From Akkermansiaceae bacterium (GTDB lineage: Bacteria; Verrucomicrobiota; Verrucomicrobiia; Verrucomicrobiales; Akkermansiaceae), in assembly GCA_903826205.1 (NCBI GenBank), contig CAIKDP010000058.1, forward strand, positions 1-44,096: a stretch of 44,096 nucleotides of DNA, in the 5' to 3' direction. Positions within the stretch are counted from its first letter, which is position 1. Each line of letters opens with the position of its first letter. A program made the translations under genes and the position numbers. Positions 17,101-24,349 of the stretch are shown here, in pieces. Under the pieces are notes generated by a model, which was given only the letters and a program-made list of their open reading frames with translations, made no database searches and was not told where the DNA came from.

Positions 17101-18892
17101 GTATCGGGAAACCGGCTACGACACGGCGTTTGCCGGCTCGTTTGAATGCAACGACAACGATTACAACATCCTTTGGAACAAGGCGGCGCGAACCGCCTAC
17201 CTCTGCATGCGCGAGCATTTTTACGACTGCCCGGACCGCGAGCGTGTCGGCTTCTGGGGTGATGGCACGCCGGAGATGAACCAATGTTTCTATGTCTTTG
17301 ATTCCCGCGCCCATCGTCTGGCCAAGGATCTGGTGCTGCGCAAACTGGAGCCCAAGTTCTATCCGGGCCAACACCTCGAGTTTTTGGGCGACTATGGCCT
17401 GTGGTTCTACTATCTGCAGACCGGCGATCTCGAATCGATGCGCGCAATCTATGAGCCGACCAAGACGTTCTTGTTCGAAACCTATCAATTCGGCAACCCG
17501 CGCACCTGGTTCGATTGGGGCAAGGAAGTCAAGGACACCGCCGTCACCGAAACCTGCTTCCATTACATTTGCCTCGGCACCTTGAAGAAAATCGCCCTGG
17601 TGACCGGCCATGAGGCGGACGTTGCGGCCATTGATGCCAGGCTCGAGAAAATCAAGGGCAGCTTCGACAGCCAATACTGGAAGGGCGGCTGCTACATGTC
17701 GTCGCAGGTGACCGAACCCGATGACCGGGCCAACGCCATGGCGGTCAATGCCGGCCTTGCGGACCGCGCGAAGTGGCCCGCTATCTACGACAATGTTCTG
17801 ACAAAGAAAACCTATGCAAGTTGCTTCTTCGACCGCTGGGTCTTCGAGGCGCTCTGCACCATGGGCAAACAGGAGTATGCCATGCTGCGCATGTATGACC
17901 GCTACAAGACCATGATTCCCGCCAGCTTCACCACCCTGTGGGAGCATTACGACCGCTGGTGGGCGTCGCGCATCGATGCCTTCGACGAAGGCTCCTCGCT
18001 CAATCACGGGTGGAATCCACCGGCCATCCTCCTCTCCCAAACCATCGCCGGTGTCTCCCCGACCGCCCCCGGCTGGAACATCTATCAGGTCATGCCCAAA
18101 GAGGCGTTTCTAACATCCATCAAGGTGGTGGTGCCAACCATCAAGGGCAACATCGCGGTGGGTTTGAACAAGACCGCCGCTGAGTATGCGCTCACCCTCA
18201 CCTCGCCTGCGGACACCACCGCCATCGTCGGCATCCCCAAAGGCGCGTTCACCAAGCTCAATTCCATCACGCTCAATGGCAGCACGATCTGGGACGGCAT
18301 TACCAGGGGAACCGTGGATGGCGTCACCTGGGACGGCGAGGATGCCGACTACGTGAAATTCAAGGCCGCCCCCGGCACTTGGAAATTTGCCGGCCACGGC
18401 ACGCTGCCGCTCACCTCGCCCAAGCCGCTGCCGCCGCCTCCGACCAATGACACACCTCTCGATAAAAAGGCGTGGACCGCTTCAGCCTCCGTCGCGGATG
18501 GCATATTCCCCTTCAGCGGGGGCAAGATTCCGGTCGATGTGTCGGCCGCCAATGCCCTTGATGACGACCATTGGACCGGATGGCGCGACATGACCCAAAC
18601 CCAGTATCCGGGACAATGGTTCCAGCTGGACATGCAGCAGGTTCAGACGTTTGACAAGATCGTGTTAGACAACACCTGGGCGCTGTGGGACTCGCCGGAC
18701 AAGTATGCCGTTGCGGTATCCGCCGATGGCATTCACTGGGGACCGCCGATCGCCACCGGTTCCGGGCAACTCGGCATCACCACAATCACCTTCCCTACAC
18801 AGACCGCCCGCCACATCCGGATCACCCAAACCGGCCAGAATCCCAAGTATCATTGGTCGATTTATGAATTGGATGTCTTGCGCACCCATTAG
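14198..18892 (+). CDS. double GH78 alpha-L-rhamnosidase with C-terminal F5/8 type C domain
   Basis: A very large secreted enzyme (1564 aa). An N-terminal hydrophobic segment (VWKAFAVSLCLMTFGTSHG) looks like a signal peptide. Two GH78-like modules are fused. Module 1 (about residues 70-680) has the (alpha/alpha)6 landmark MDRGDRMSWTGDAHTTQ and later TTTFEVYRPSWNE. A beta-rich insert (about 685-870; GGDWGGTYGNEGHVLCNYHG) separates it from module 2 (about 885-1400), which has DCPDRERVGFWGDG (D1010, E1015, D1022) and TTLWEHYDRWW, matching the known GH78 acidic residues. In module 1 the general-acid Glu is replaced by Asp268 and the first Asp is missing. The last 150 residues are a discoidin-like carbohydrate-binding domain (WFQLDMQQVQTFDKIVLDN). 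ATG 14198 is preferred to GTG 14186. Confidence 0.85.
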   Translation: MREHRHLPIRQSHDNAVPAAPRVWKAFAVSLCLMTFGTSHGVADVTPAPEAVLTLEAPPAIQEPYAPLHGGSFDGPRVKESPDPLVHYRWKQTQTTDAFQIYFLKPVAALAEGTEAFDNLASATRGKTHITVKAAGSIRVDFGVESAAWVEFDSPDCPGDVEMGISEHNEPGLNKSRAPVKHGTTYRLELNPELYDGVRFAWIKVKAPAKPWHITAIRAVCQVKPTNYAGSFSCSDPLLTKVWYMSAYGVKASLCKDYFGSILMDRGDRMSWTGDAHTTQAAALVAFGNFDFIKQNIDNTSGQSNGIRSYSLYWVLSLLDYYRYTGDTATLEKYITNACAKLDDAHAVFGQNPKLKFYGWDERLCAGFEIWFKSSQEAQNAYKMLSIRAWNDFAAVMGQAGRADLRDKYAGYVREKMAELRRSSTWSADFGLHAAADAINTGNLNDTEKAALFEKWFLDRVNRVSLSPFNQYFIIQAMARMGKHDDALSSIRDMWGGMVRYGATTTFEVYRPSWNEVVAPSAAVPNSQSGIVSLCHPWGAGVVKWLNEEVLGIVPTQAGFKTFDILPHPGRTLTQISGETPTPHGNIRASFDLTTGACSVTIPPGTVGRIGIPKAGKAIDRITINGNLAWLGSFKAADGIVSATQDADFVYFTAVQPGTYAMAVTYSGKTPAYIEPEIKYAAEALQLDTTTGGDWGGTYGNEGHVLCNYHGDGRDEKALPAYVTSLEYFRAFPKNGVPDPTLWATGTSDKRALAPNVRNSPARNATCYSNNDQTMTVTIGIDGTRDYQVALYFVDWANKGCRMAVEMFDANTLNLIAPVRIVNNPSGGAYLVYRYNRSAKFRINKVRGDIISLSGIFFDSGKPATVIKDYGLKEYVHVSKDLPHSEPKPWKLVCTLPYNCHFQPSLEIEAPAGREIRFNSSNPLVQYLTPTESLTTTAGSQTHEAKNWISGEGAVYTIPEGVTVKAVKYRETGYDTAFAGSFECNDNDYNILWNKAARTAYLCMREHFYDCPDRERVGFWGDGTPEMNQCFYVFDSRAHRLAKDLVLRKLEPKFYPGQHLEFLGDYGLWFYYLQTGDLESMRAIYEPTKTFLFETYQFGNPRTWFDWGKEVKDTAVTETCFHYICLGTLKKIALVTGHEADVAAIDARLEKIKGSFDSQYWKGGCYMSSQVTEPDDRANAMAVNAGLADRAKWPAIYDNVLTKKTYASCFFDRWVFEALCTMGKQEYAMLRMYDRYKTMIPASFTTLWEHYDRWWASRIDAFDEGSSLNHGWNPPAILLSQTIAGVSPTAPGWNIYQVMPKEAFLTSIKVVVPTIKGNIAVGLNKTAAEYALTLTSPADTTAIVGIPKGAFTKLNSITLNGSTIWDGITRGTVDGVTWDGEDADYVKFKAAPGTWKFAGHGTLPLTSPKPLPPPPTNDTPLDKKAWTASASVADGIFPFSGGKIPVDVSAANALDDDHWTGWRDMTQTQYPGQWFQLDMQQVQTFDKIVLDNTWALWDSPDKYAVAVSADGIHWGPPIATGSGQLGITTITFPTQTARHIRITQTGQNPKYHWSIYELDVLRTH

Positions 18893-18894
18893 TC

Positions 18895-18940
18895 AGGAGC
18901 GACGACATTCCTGGCGTCGTGCGCAAGACTCGCCCATGCC
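18895..18940 (+). repeat. REP-like palindrome, copy 1
   Basis: Begins AGGAGCGACGACATTCCTG. GACGACA (18901-18907), loop TTCC and TGGCGTC (18912-18918) form a hairpin with one mismatch. It matches copy 2 (19032-19077) over 46 bp with five differences. Confidence 0.75.
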
Positions 18941-18980
18941 CGGAGCCATTGGCACGCATCCATGGGTCCAACTTCCGCCA

Positions 18981-19004
18981 CCACCACAGGAATGTGGTGG
19001 CTCC
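18981..19004 (-). repeat. REP-like palindrome, inverted variant
   Basis: CCACCACA, loop GGAA, TGTGGTGG: a perfect 8-bp stem followed by CTCC. Read on the minus strand it is the same design as the neighbours (GGAGC or GGAGCC, stem, TTCC loop), but the stem bases differ in matched pairs. Confidence 0.75.
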
Positions 19005-19031
19005 TTAGCACGCACCATGAGGGGCCAGTTG

Positions 19032-19077
19032 AGGAGCGACGACATTCCTGTCGTCATGCGCAAGGCCTGCCCATGCC
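19032..19077 (+). repeat. REP-like palindrome, copy 2
   Basis: A direct repeat of copy 1. GACGACA (19038-19044), loop TTCC and TGTCGTC (19049-19055) form a perfect hairpin. The shared 3' flank reads TGCGCAAG, then GCCCATGCC. Confidence 0.8.
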
Positions 19078-19163
19078 ATCTTTTGGCATAGTCAACCACG
19101 AAACAAATCTGGCTATTCATGCGTAGTGACCCATTGTCCCCTGGCCCTGAACCATCGACGAAC

Positions 19164-21254
19164 ATGTTAAAGCCAACCTTATTGATGACTGCCATTTGCA
19201 TCGGCGCGTGGTCCGCGCTGAGCGGTCCCGCCACCGCAGCACCGAACGATCCAGCCGAAATCCTCAAGCAGGCGGGCAAAGGTCCGCTCAAGGTCTTCAT
19301 TCTCGCCGGCCAGTCTAACATGCAAGGCCAGGGCACCCTGGAGGCCAAGGACGATGCCGGCAAGGAAAAGAAAGGCACCCTGCGTTCCCTGTTGTCCGAT
19401 CCTGCCAAGGCACCTTTGATCCAACACTTGGTGAATGCCAATGGCGAGTGGGCGGAAGTGCGCGACGATGTGTGGGTTTATGACATCGGCGAATTTGGCA
19501 CGCTCCACGGGCCGCTTTCGTTCGGTTACGGATGGAACCTCGGGGACATGAGCTGGAAGGGGCGTAACACCATGTTTTTCGGGCCTGAAGTGGCCTTCGG
19601 CCACCTCATGGGCGAGCATTTCACTGAACAGGTGCTCATCATCAAGACCGCCTGGGGCGGCAAAAGCCTGGATGTGGATTTCCGGCCGCCCAGTTCCGGG
19701 GGCACGGTCGGACCGTTCTACACCGAAATGATGGGCACCATCAACAAGGTGCTCGGCGACATCAAGGCACAGTTTCCAGGCTATGCCGGCGGCGGCTATG
19801 AACTGTCCGGCTTCGTTTGGTGGCACGGGTGGAATGACTTTTGCGATGCCAAGGCAACGGCAGCCTACGAGAATAATCTAACCAATCTGATCAAGGATGT
19901 GCGCAGCGACCTCAAGGCACCGCAACTGCCGGTGGTGATCGGGGAATTCGCCGGCCCCTGGCTCAAGGACATACCGGAAGCGGCGTTGACGGTTAGAAAA
20001 GCGCAGGCCGATGTGGCGGCAAAACCCGAGTTCAAGGATACCGTGAAGTTTGTCAAGACAACGGGATTTCTGCGAGAAGAGAAGGAATCCCCAAGCGGCG
20101 CGGGTCACCATGAATATCAGAATGGCGAGACGTATTTCCTCATCGGCGATGCCTTCGGCAAAGCCATGATGCCCCTGCTGGTACCGGGCAAGCCGACCCT
20201 CACCTTGCTCGCGCCGCTGGACTATCAAGTCGTGCAACGCTCCAGCAAGACCAAGGGCAAGCTCACCGTGAGCGGCAGATTGGACCCCGCCAGTGCCATA
20301 ACGAGCGTGCTTGGGGCGAGGTTCGTCACCGGCGACAAGCCGGGCCCATGGCAAAAGCTCACGCCCACCTTCAAGGATGCGGAGTTTCAAGCCACGATGG
20401 ATGCCCCTGCCGGCGGTTGGTATCGCTTGGAAGTGCGGGCCGTGGCTCCTGACAAAACGCTCATGGATGCCGCCGTCGAACATGTGGGTGTCGGTGAGGT
20501 GTTTGTGGTTGCCGGCCAGTCCAACTCCGCCAACCACGGCGAGGAAAAACAATCCTCCAAAACCGGCAAAGTCACCACTTTCGATGGCAAACGCTGGCGA
20601 ATCTCTAACGACCCACAAGCCGGCGCCAGCGGCGACGGTGGCAGCTTTTTGCCGCCGTTTGGCGATGCCATGGCACAACGGCTCAACGTGCCGATTGGCC
20701 TGATCGCCTGCGGGATCGGCGCCACCAGCGTGCGTGAGTGGTTGCCGGAAGGCAGCAAATTCCCGAATCCTCCCACCATCGAGGCCAACGTCAACAAGCT
20801 GCCAAGCGGCGAGTGGAAGAGCAAGGGCGCTGCCTATCCGTCGTTTGTCGCCCGCATGAAACAACTCGGACCTAACGGGTTCCGAGCGGTCCTCTGGCAC
20901 CAGGGCGAAAGCGACGCCAACCAGGCCGACGCAACCCGCACCCTCACCGGCAAGCTCTATCGCCAGTATCTGGAACAGCTCATCGTCGAGTCGCGCCGCG
21001 AGATCGGTTGGAACGCGCCATGGATGGTGGCGCAAGTGAGCTACCATGGCCCGGGCGATGAAGGGTCGCCAGACATCCGCGCCGCACAGGCGTCACTGTG
21101 GAAGGCCGGCATCGCCCTCGAAGGCCCTGACTCCGACGCCCTCAAAGGCAGCCTGCGTGACTCCGGCGGCAAGGGCGTGCATTTCAGCGGCCCCGGCCTG
21201 CGCGAACTCGCCGCGCGCTGGGTGGCAAAGCTCGCGCCCAAGCTTGAAAAATAA
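19164..21254 (+). CDS. secreted sialate O-acetylesterase-like protein with two SGNH modules
   Basis: A 696-aa protein with signal peptide MLKPTLLMTAICIGAWSALS-GPATAA. Two SGNH/SASA carbohydrate-esterase modules are fused. The first has FILAGQSNMQGQG (catalytic Ser near residue 51) and later FVWWHGWNDF. The second has VVAGQSNSANHGE (Ser near residue 453) and AVLWHQGESDAN. A beta-rich linker of about 100 residues joins them. Family members remove acetyl groups from sialic acids, xylan or other glycans; the real substrate is unknown. The start is ATG 19164, chosen for the signal peptide over ATG 19119. It follows the GH78 gene after a 271-base gap full of REP-like hairpins, so it may have its own promoter. 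Converges with the EamA gene, five bases between stops. Confidence 0.85.
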   Translation: MLKPTLLMTAICIGAWSALSGPATAAPNDPAEILKQAGKGPLKVFILAGQSNMQGQGTLEAKDDAGKEKKGTLRSLLSDPAKAPLIQHLVNANGEWAEVRDDVWVYDIGEFGTLHGPLSFGYGWNLGDMSWKGRNTMFFGPEVAFGHLMGEHFTEQVLIIKTAWGGKSLDVDFRPPSSGGTVGPFYTEMMGTINKVLGDIKAQFPGYAGGGYELSGFVWWHGWNDFCDAKATAAYENNLTNLIKDVRSDLKAPQLPVVIGEFAGPWLKDIPEAALTVRKAQADVAAKPEFKDTVKFVKTTGFLREEKESPSGAGHHEYQNGETYFLIGDAFGKAMMPLLVPGKPTLTLLAPLDYQVVQRSSKTKGKLTVSGRLDPASAITSVLGARFVTGDKPGPWQKLTPTFKDAEFQATMDAPAGGWYRLEVRAVAPDKTLMDAAVEHVGVGEVFVVAGQSNSANHGEEKQSSKTGKVTTFDGKRWRISNDPQAGASGDGGSFLPPFGDAMAQRLNVPIGLIACGIGATSVREWLPEGSKFPNPPTIEANVNKLPSGEWKSKGAAYPSFVARMKQLGPNGFRAVLWHQGESDANQADATRTLTGKLYRQYLEQLIVESRREIGWNAPWMVAQVSYHGPGDEGSPDIRAAQASLWKAGIALEGPDSDALKGSLRDSGGKGVHFSGPGLRELAARWVAKLAPKLEK

Positions 21255-21259
21255 CCGGC

Positions 21260-22165
21260 TCAGCGCACCAGCGTCAAACCCACCACGCCCCCCACTGCCA
21301 AGGCCCCGCCGAGCAAGGTGCGCAGGGTGATCTTGTCACCTTCGAGGAAATGCGCCAAAGGCATGACGACCAATGGCGTGGTCGCCACGATCGGCAGTAC
21401 AATGCCGGTGGGGGCCGCCGACAGGGCCCATTGATAGCAAGTCACGCCAAACGCCGGCCCGCACAGGCCGTTGGCGATGACCAGCGGCCAGGCGCGCGAC
21501 CAATTGGCGGGACGCGCGTCAGGCCCGGGCCGATGCGCCAATTTCAGATAGAGCAAGAACAGTCCTGAAACCAACAACCCGCCGAGCAACCGTTGATAGG
21601 CGGCATTGACGCCGCCGCCCGCGCCGCTGATCGCAAAATCCTGCGCCGCAGCCACCGCATAGGCCTTGCGGCTCAGCACCGCGCCCCACGCCTGGCATGC
21701 GGCGGCAAGCACGCCGAACAAGCCGCCCACCATCAGGCCACCGCTGGGACCGGCATCTTCCCGGCCGGGCATCAACGCGACACCGACACCTGACAAAATA
21801 ACGGCACCGAACAACGCCTGTCCGGCACTTGGCACTGTTCCTAACCAAATCCATTCAGTGAGCGCGGCAATCGGTGCCGCCAGGCATTGCACCAGCACCA
21901 TCGTGCGCCGCGTGCCAATCCGCGGATAGGCTTGAAACAACGCGAGATCCCCCACGCCAAACCCGATACAGCCGCTCACAAACAACAGCGTGAACGCCGG
22001 CCCGCTCACCCCAAAACCATACAGGTGCGCGTAAGTGCCAAGCACCGCAGCCGCCAGAATGAGCCGCACCAGATTGGCCAGCGAACCGGGAAGATGATTC
22101 GACAAGCGCCGTCCGCTCAAGGCGGAAAACGAAAACAACAACGTGGTCAATAGGGCGGCAAACAT
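21260..22165 (-). CDS. EamA-family (drug/metabolite) permease
   Basis: A 301-aa inner-membrane protein with about ten hydrophobic helices in two repeated halves, typical of the DMT/EamA superfamily. Visible landmarks are FVSGCIGFGVGDLALFQAYP, RTMVLVQCLAAPIAALTEWI with WLGTVPSAGQALFGAVIL in the first half, and ALSAAPTGIVLPIVATTPLV with GGALAVGGVVGL at the end of the second. Members export or import small metabolites; the substrate cannot be predicted. ATG 22165 starts right at the first helix. It is transcribed divergently from the four-helix-bundle gene, across a 126-base gap. Confidence 0.85.
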   Translation of the reverse strand: MFAALLTTLLFSFSALSGRRLSNHLPGSLANLVRLILAAAVLGTYAHLYGFGVSGPAFTLLFVSGCIGFGVGDLALFQAYPRIGTRRTMVLVQCLAAPIAALTEWIWLGTVPSAGQALFGAVILSGVGVALMPGREDAGPSGGLMVGGLFGVLAAACQAWGAVLSRKAYAVAAAQDFAISGAGGGVNAAYQRLLGGLLVSGLFLLYLKLAHRPGPDARPANWSRAWPLVIANGLCGPAFGVTCYQWALSAAPTGIVLPIVATTPLVVMPLAHFLEGDKITLRTLLGGALAVGGVVGLTLVR

Positions 22166-22227
22166 GCGGGCCGGCAGAGTGTGGCGAAGCCGCGCGCCAT
22201 GTCACGCCCGGATGCGCGGGGAAGACG

Positions 22228-22245
22228 GTCGGACAGGTCGGACGA
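22228..22245 (+). repeat. GTCGGACAG-type nonamers upstream of the four-helix-bundle gene
   Basis: GTCGGACAG followed directly by GTCGGACGA. The unit is one base away from the GTCAGACAR unit repeated at 23035-23088. Confidence 0.6.
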
Positions 22246-22291
22246 ATTTTCTTGGCATGCACGGCCTGTTGGGACTCTGATGGAATGAGTC

Positions 22292-23113
22292 ATGAACGAT
22301 CCGGACGGCGTCCTGCTGCCGCATGGCGGCTATGAACACCTGCGCAGCTATAAGGTGGCGGAGGCGGTTTATGATGCCACCGTGGTCTTCTGCGACCGCT
22401 TTATCGACAAGCGCTCGCGCACCCACGACCAGATGGTGCAGGCAGCACGCAGCGGGGTCCGCAACATCAGCGAGGGCAGTGGCGCGGCGGCTACCTCCCG
22501 CAAGACCGAAATCAAGCTCACCAACGTGGCCCGCGCGAGCCTGACCGATGAGCTCATCAAAGACTACAAGAGTTTCCTCATCCAACGCGGACTACGCGTC
22601 TGGCACAAGGATGCACCTGAATCGTTGGAGATGCGCGAACACCTGCAACGTGATGTGGCACCTGCGTTGCCACCAGCGCCGGATGGAACAGTGAATCTAA
22701 CATGTCTTGCCGGGCTCTCCGATTTTGTTGCAAGGGCCGCTCCGGAATTGGCAGCCAACGCCATGCTGTGCGCGGTGAATCAGGCCGCCTACCTGCTGCG
22801 CCGCCAAGTTGAAAGCCAGAGCCGCGACTTTGTGGAGCACGGCGGCTTCACCGAGCGACTCTATGCAGCCCGCGTGCATGCCAGAACCGCAAATGAGCCG
22901 GATGCTCCCGTGTGCCCGTCATGTGGCAAGCCCATGCGCAAACGCACTGCTGGCAAGGGACCGCACGCAGGACAGGCATTTTGGGGCTGCTCTGGTTATC
23001 CTGAGTGCAAGGGAATCCGCGGGATGGCGGAGGAGTCAGACAGGTCAGACAAGTCAGACAAGTCAGACAAGTCAGACAGGTCAGACTCTCGCAGTTCCAG
23101 TCCCGCATCATAA
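22292..23113 (+). CDS. four-helix-bundle protein fused to a topoisomerase-type zinc finger
   Basis: A 273-aa protein. Residues of about 10-195 resemble the four-helix-bundle family first seen in 23S rRNA intervening sequences: SYKVAEAVYDATVVFCDRFI, then DQMVQAARSGVRNISEGSGA and KTEIKLTNVARASLTDEL. Residues of about 208-243 form a C4 zinc finger like those at the end of topoisomerase I (CPSCGKPMRKR, then FWGCSGYPECKG). The combination matches proteins called four-helix-bundle suffix-domain proteins; function is not known, though nucleic-acid binding is plausible. The tail is a low-complexity SDKSDKSDRSD run coded by a tandem nonamer repeat, so the original C-terminus may have been overwritten. 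No ribosomal RNA gene is nearby. Confidence 0.75.
   Translation: MNDPDGVLLPHGGYEHLRSYKVAEAVYDATVVFCDRFIDKRSRTHDQMVQAARSGVRNISEGSGAAATSRKTEIKLTNVARASLTDELIKDYKSFLIQRGLRVWHKDAPESLEMREHLQRDVAPALPPAPDGTVNLTCLAGLSDFVARAAPELAANAMLCAVNQAAYLLRRQVESQSRDFVEHGGFTERLYAARVHARTANEPDAPVCPSCGKPMRKRTAGKGPHAGQAFWGCSGYPECKGIRGMAEESDRSDKSDKSDKSDRSDSRSSSPAS
23035..23088 (+). repeat. six tandem GTCAGACAR nonamers inside a coding 3' end
   Basis: Units start at 23035, 23044, 23053, 23062, 23071 and 23080, nearly identical (last base A or G; the final unit ends in TC). In frame they code for Ser-Asp-Lys/Arg. Confidence 0.9.
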
Positions 23114-23185
23114 AAAATCACTCAAGCCCGCCATCAATGATGTCAAGGTCACCTTCATCAAGACAGGCACCTGGCATGCACCTCA

Positions 23186-24049
23186 ATGATTCCGACCATG
23201 ACCCCAAAACTCCATCTCCTCAGTGCCGCGCTGCTCTACGCGCCGTTTGCCAGCCTGCACGGTGCCGAATCCGAGGTCTATAAAAAGTCCGACTCTCACG
23301 AGTTGAAGCTCTTCATCGAGAAACCGCCAGGCTGGAAAGCCAGCGACGCGCACCCGGCGATGGTGTTCTTCTTCGGCGGCGGCTGGGTGGGCGGCACGCC
23401 GGAACAATTCCTCAAGCAAAGCCAGTACCTCGCATCCCGCGGTATGGTCGGCATCCGGGTTGAGTATCGAACCCTTCCCAATGGCGACAAAGGCCCACCC
23501 GTCGTCTGCTGCGCCGATGCGAAGTCCGCCGTCAGGTTTGTTAGATCCCATGCGGCGGAGCTTGGCATCGACCCCCGGCGCATCGCGGCGGCGGGTGGCT
23601 CCGCAGGCGGGCATCTGGCGGCATTCGCGGCGCTGGTGACCGGACTCGACGACGCGCGGGACGACCTCAAGGTTTCGTGCAAGCCGGACGCGCTGGTGTT
23701 GTTCAACCCGGTGTTTGACAACGGCCCGGGGCAATGGGGCCACGAGCGGGTCGGTGCCCGCTACATGGAATTTTCGCCCGCGCAGCACGTGACCAAGGAC
23801 GCGCCCCCAACCGTCGTGTTTCTCGGCGACCAGGACAAGCTCATCCCGGTGAGCGTGCTGCGAAACTTCGAATCCGCCATGAAATCGGCGGGGGCCCGCT
23901 GCGAGGCCCATGTCTATCCAAATTGCGGGCATGGTTTCTTCAATCGAGACCCGCACTTCACCGCCACCTTGCTCGAGACCGACAAGTTCCTCGCCTCACT
24001 TGGCTGGCTGCAAGGGCCCCCGACGCTCAGTCCGCCCGCTGCAAAGTAG
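23186..24049 (+). CDS. secreted alpha/beta hydrolase (esterase/lipase family)
   Basis: A 287-aa protein with a probable signal peptide (LHLLSAALLYAPFASLHGAE). The oxyanion segment FFFGGGWVGG (61-70) precedes the nucleophile elbow GGSAGGH (Ser139). The acid is probably Asp in FLGDQDKLIP and the base His in NCGHGFFN. The order fits the alpha/beta-hydrolase-3 / BD-FAE-like esterases, which often act on acylated carbohydrates; the substrate is unproven. ATG 23186 is the longest start and ATG 23198 (MTPKLHLL) is an alternative; neither has a clear Shine-Dalgarno sequence. It follows the four-helix-bundle gene by 72 bases. Confidence 0.82.
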   Translation: MIPTMTPKLHLLSAALLYAPFASLHGAESEVYKKSDSHELKLFIEKPPGWKASDAHPAMVFFFGGGWVGGTPEQFLKQSQYLASRGMVGIRVEYRTLPNGDKGPPVVCCADAKSAVRFVRSHAAELGIDPRRIAAAGGSAGGHLAAFAALVTGLDDARDDLKVSCKPDALVLFNPVFDNGPGQWGHERVGARYMEFSPAQHVTKDAPPTVVFLGDQDKLIPVSVLRNFESAMKSAGARCEAHVYPNCGHGFFNRDPHFTATLLETDKFLASLGWLQGPPTLSPPAAK

Positions 24050-24055
24050 GATAAC

Positions 24056-24096
24056 GGGTGGTTTTCACCCTCACAGCCGGCCATCGGCCGCCTGTG
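24056..24096. terminator. two hairpins after the alpha/beta hydrolase gene
   Basis: GGGTG-gtttt-CACCC (24056-24070) is followed by CACAG-C-CGGCC-atc-GGCCG-C-CTGTG (24072-24096), a long stem with one C-C mismatch. It is followed by AAAA, not T, on the plus strand, so classical termination is not clear; it may be a REP-like element. Confidence 0.4.
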
Positions 24097-24349
24097 AAAA
24101 TAGGCCGGCACACCGGGGTTTACTGCTTGCCATACCGGCTGCATCGGGCCTAATTCCCACGACTTCAGCAACCCATCCAACGACTGGCCAGGCCACGCCG
24201 CGGCGAATCCCTTGATTCGCGCCCCTGTCTGTGCCTTTGCCCATGACCCAACAGCCCCACCCACCTCCTCTCTTCGGTTCAATGTTTATTAATTCATGTT
24301 TTCCCTCTCTTCGGATTCTCCCGCCTACGCCTTGCCGGCTCATCTCCCT
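24097..24349. other. leader region of the first PATR gene
   Basis: A noncoding stretch. An AT-rich patch, TTTATTAATTCATG (about 24285-24299), stands out and could hold a -10 box. ATG 24296 is in frame but is probably not the start, since the paralogue begins at the residue matching 24350. Confidence 0.35.

Noticed and set aside
16979-18040. Long minus-strand frame (353 codons) opposite the rhamnosidase
   Set aside because: It is opposite the best conserved part of GH78 module 2 and shows no recognisable domain.
18893-19163. Insertion-sequence remnant between the rhamnosidase and esterase genes
   Set aside because: Hairpins and direct repeats are present but there is no transposase fragment or target-site duplication; a REP-type explanation fits better.
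24296-24349. Start of PATR protein 1 at ATG 24296
   Set aside because: The paralogue begins at the residue matching 24350, and the extra 18 residues have no signal-peptide features.
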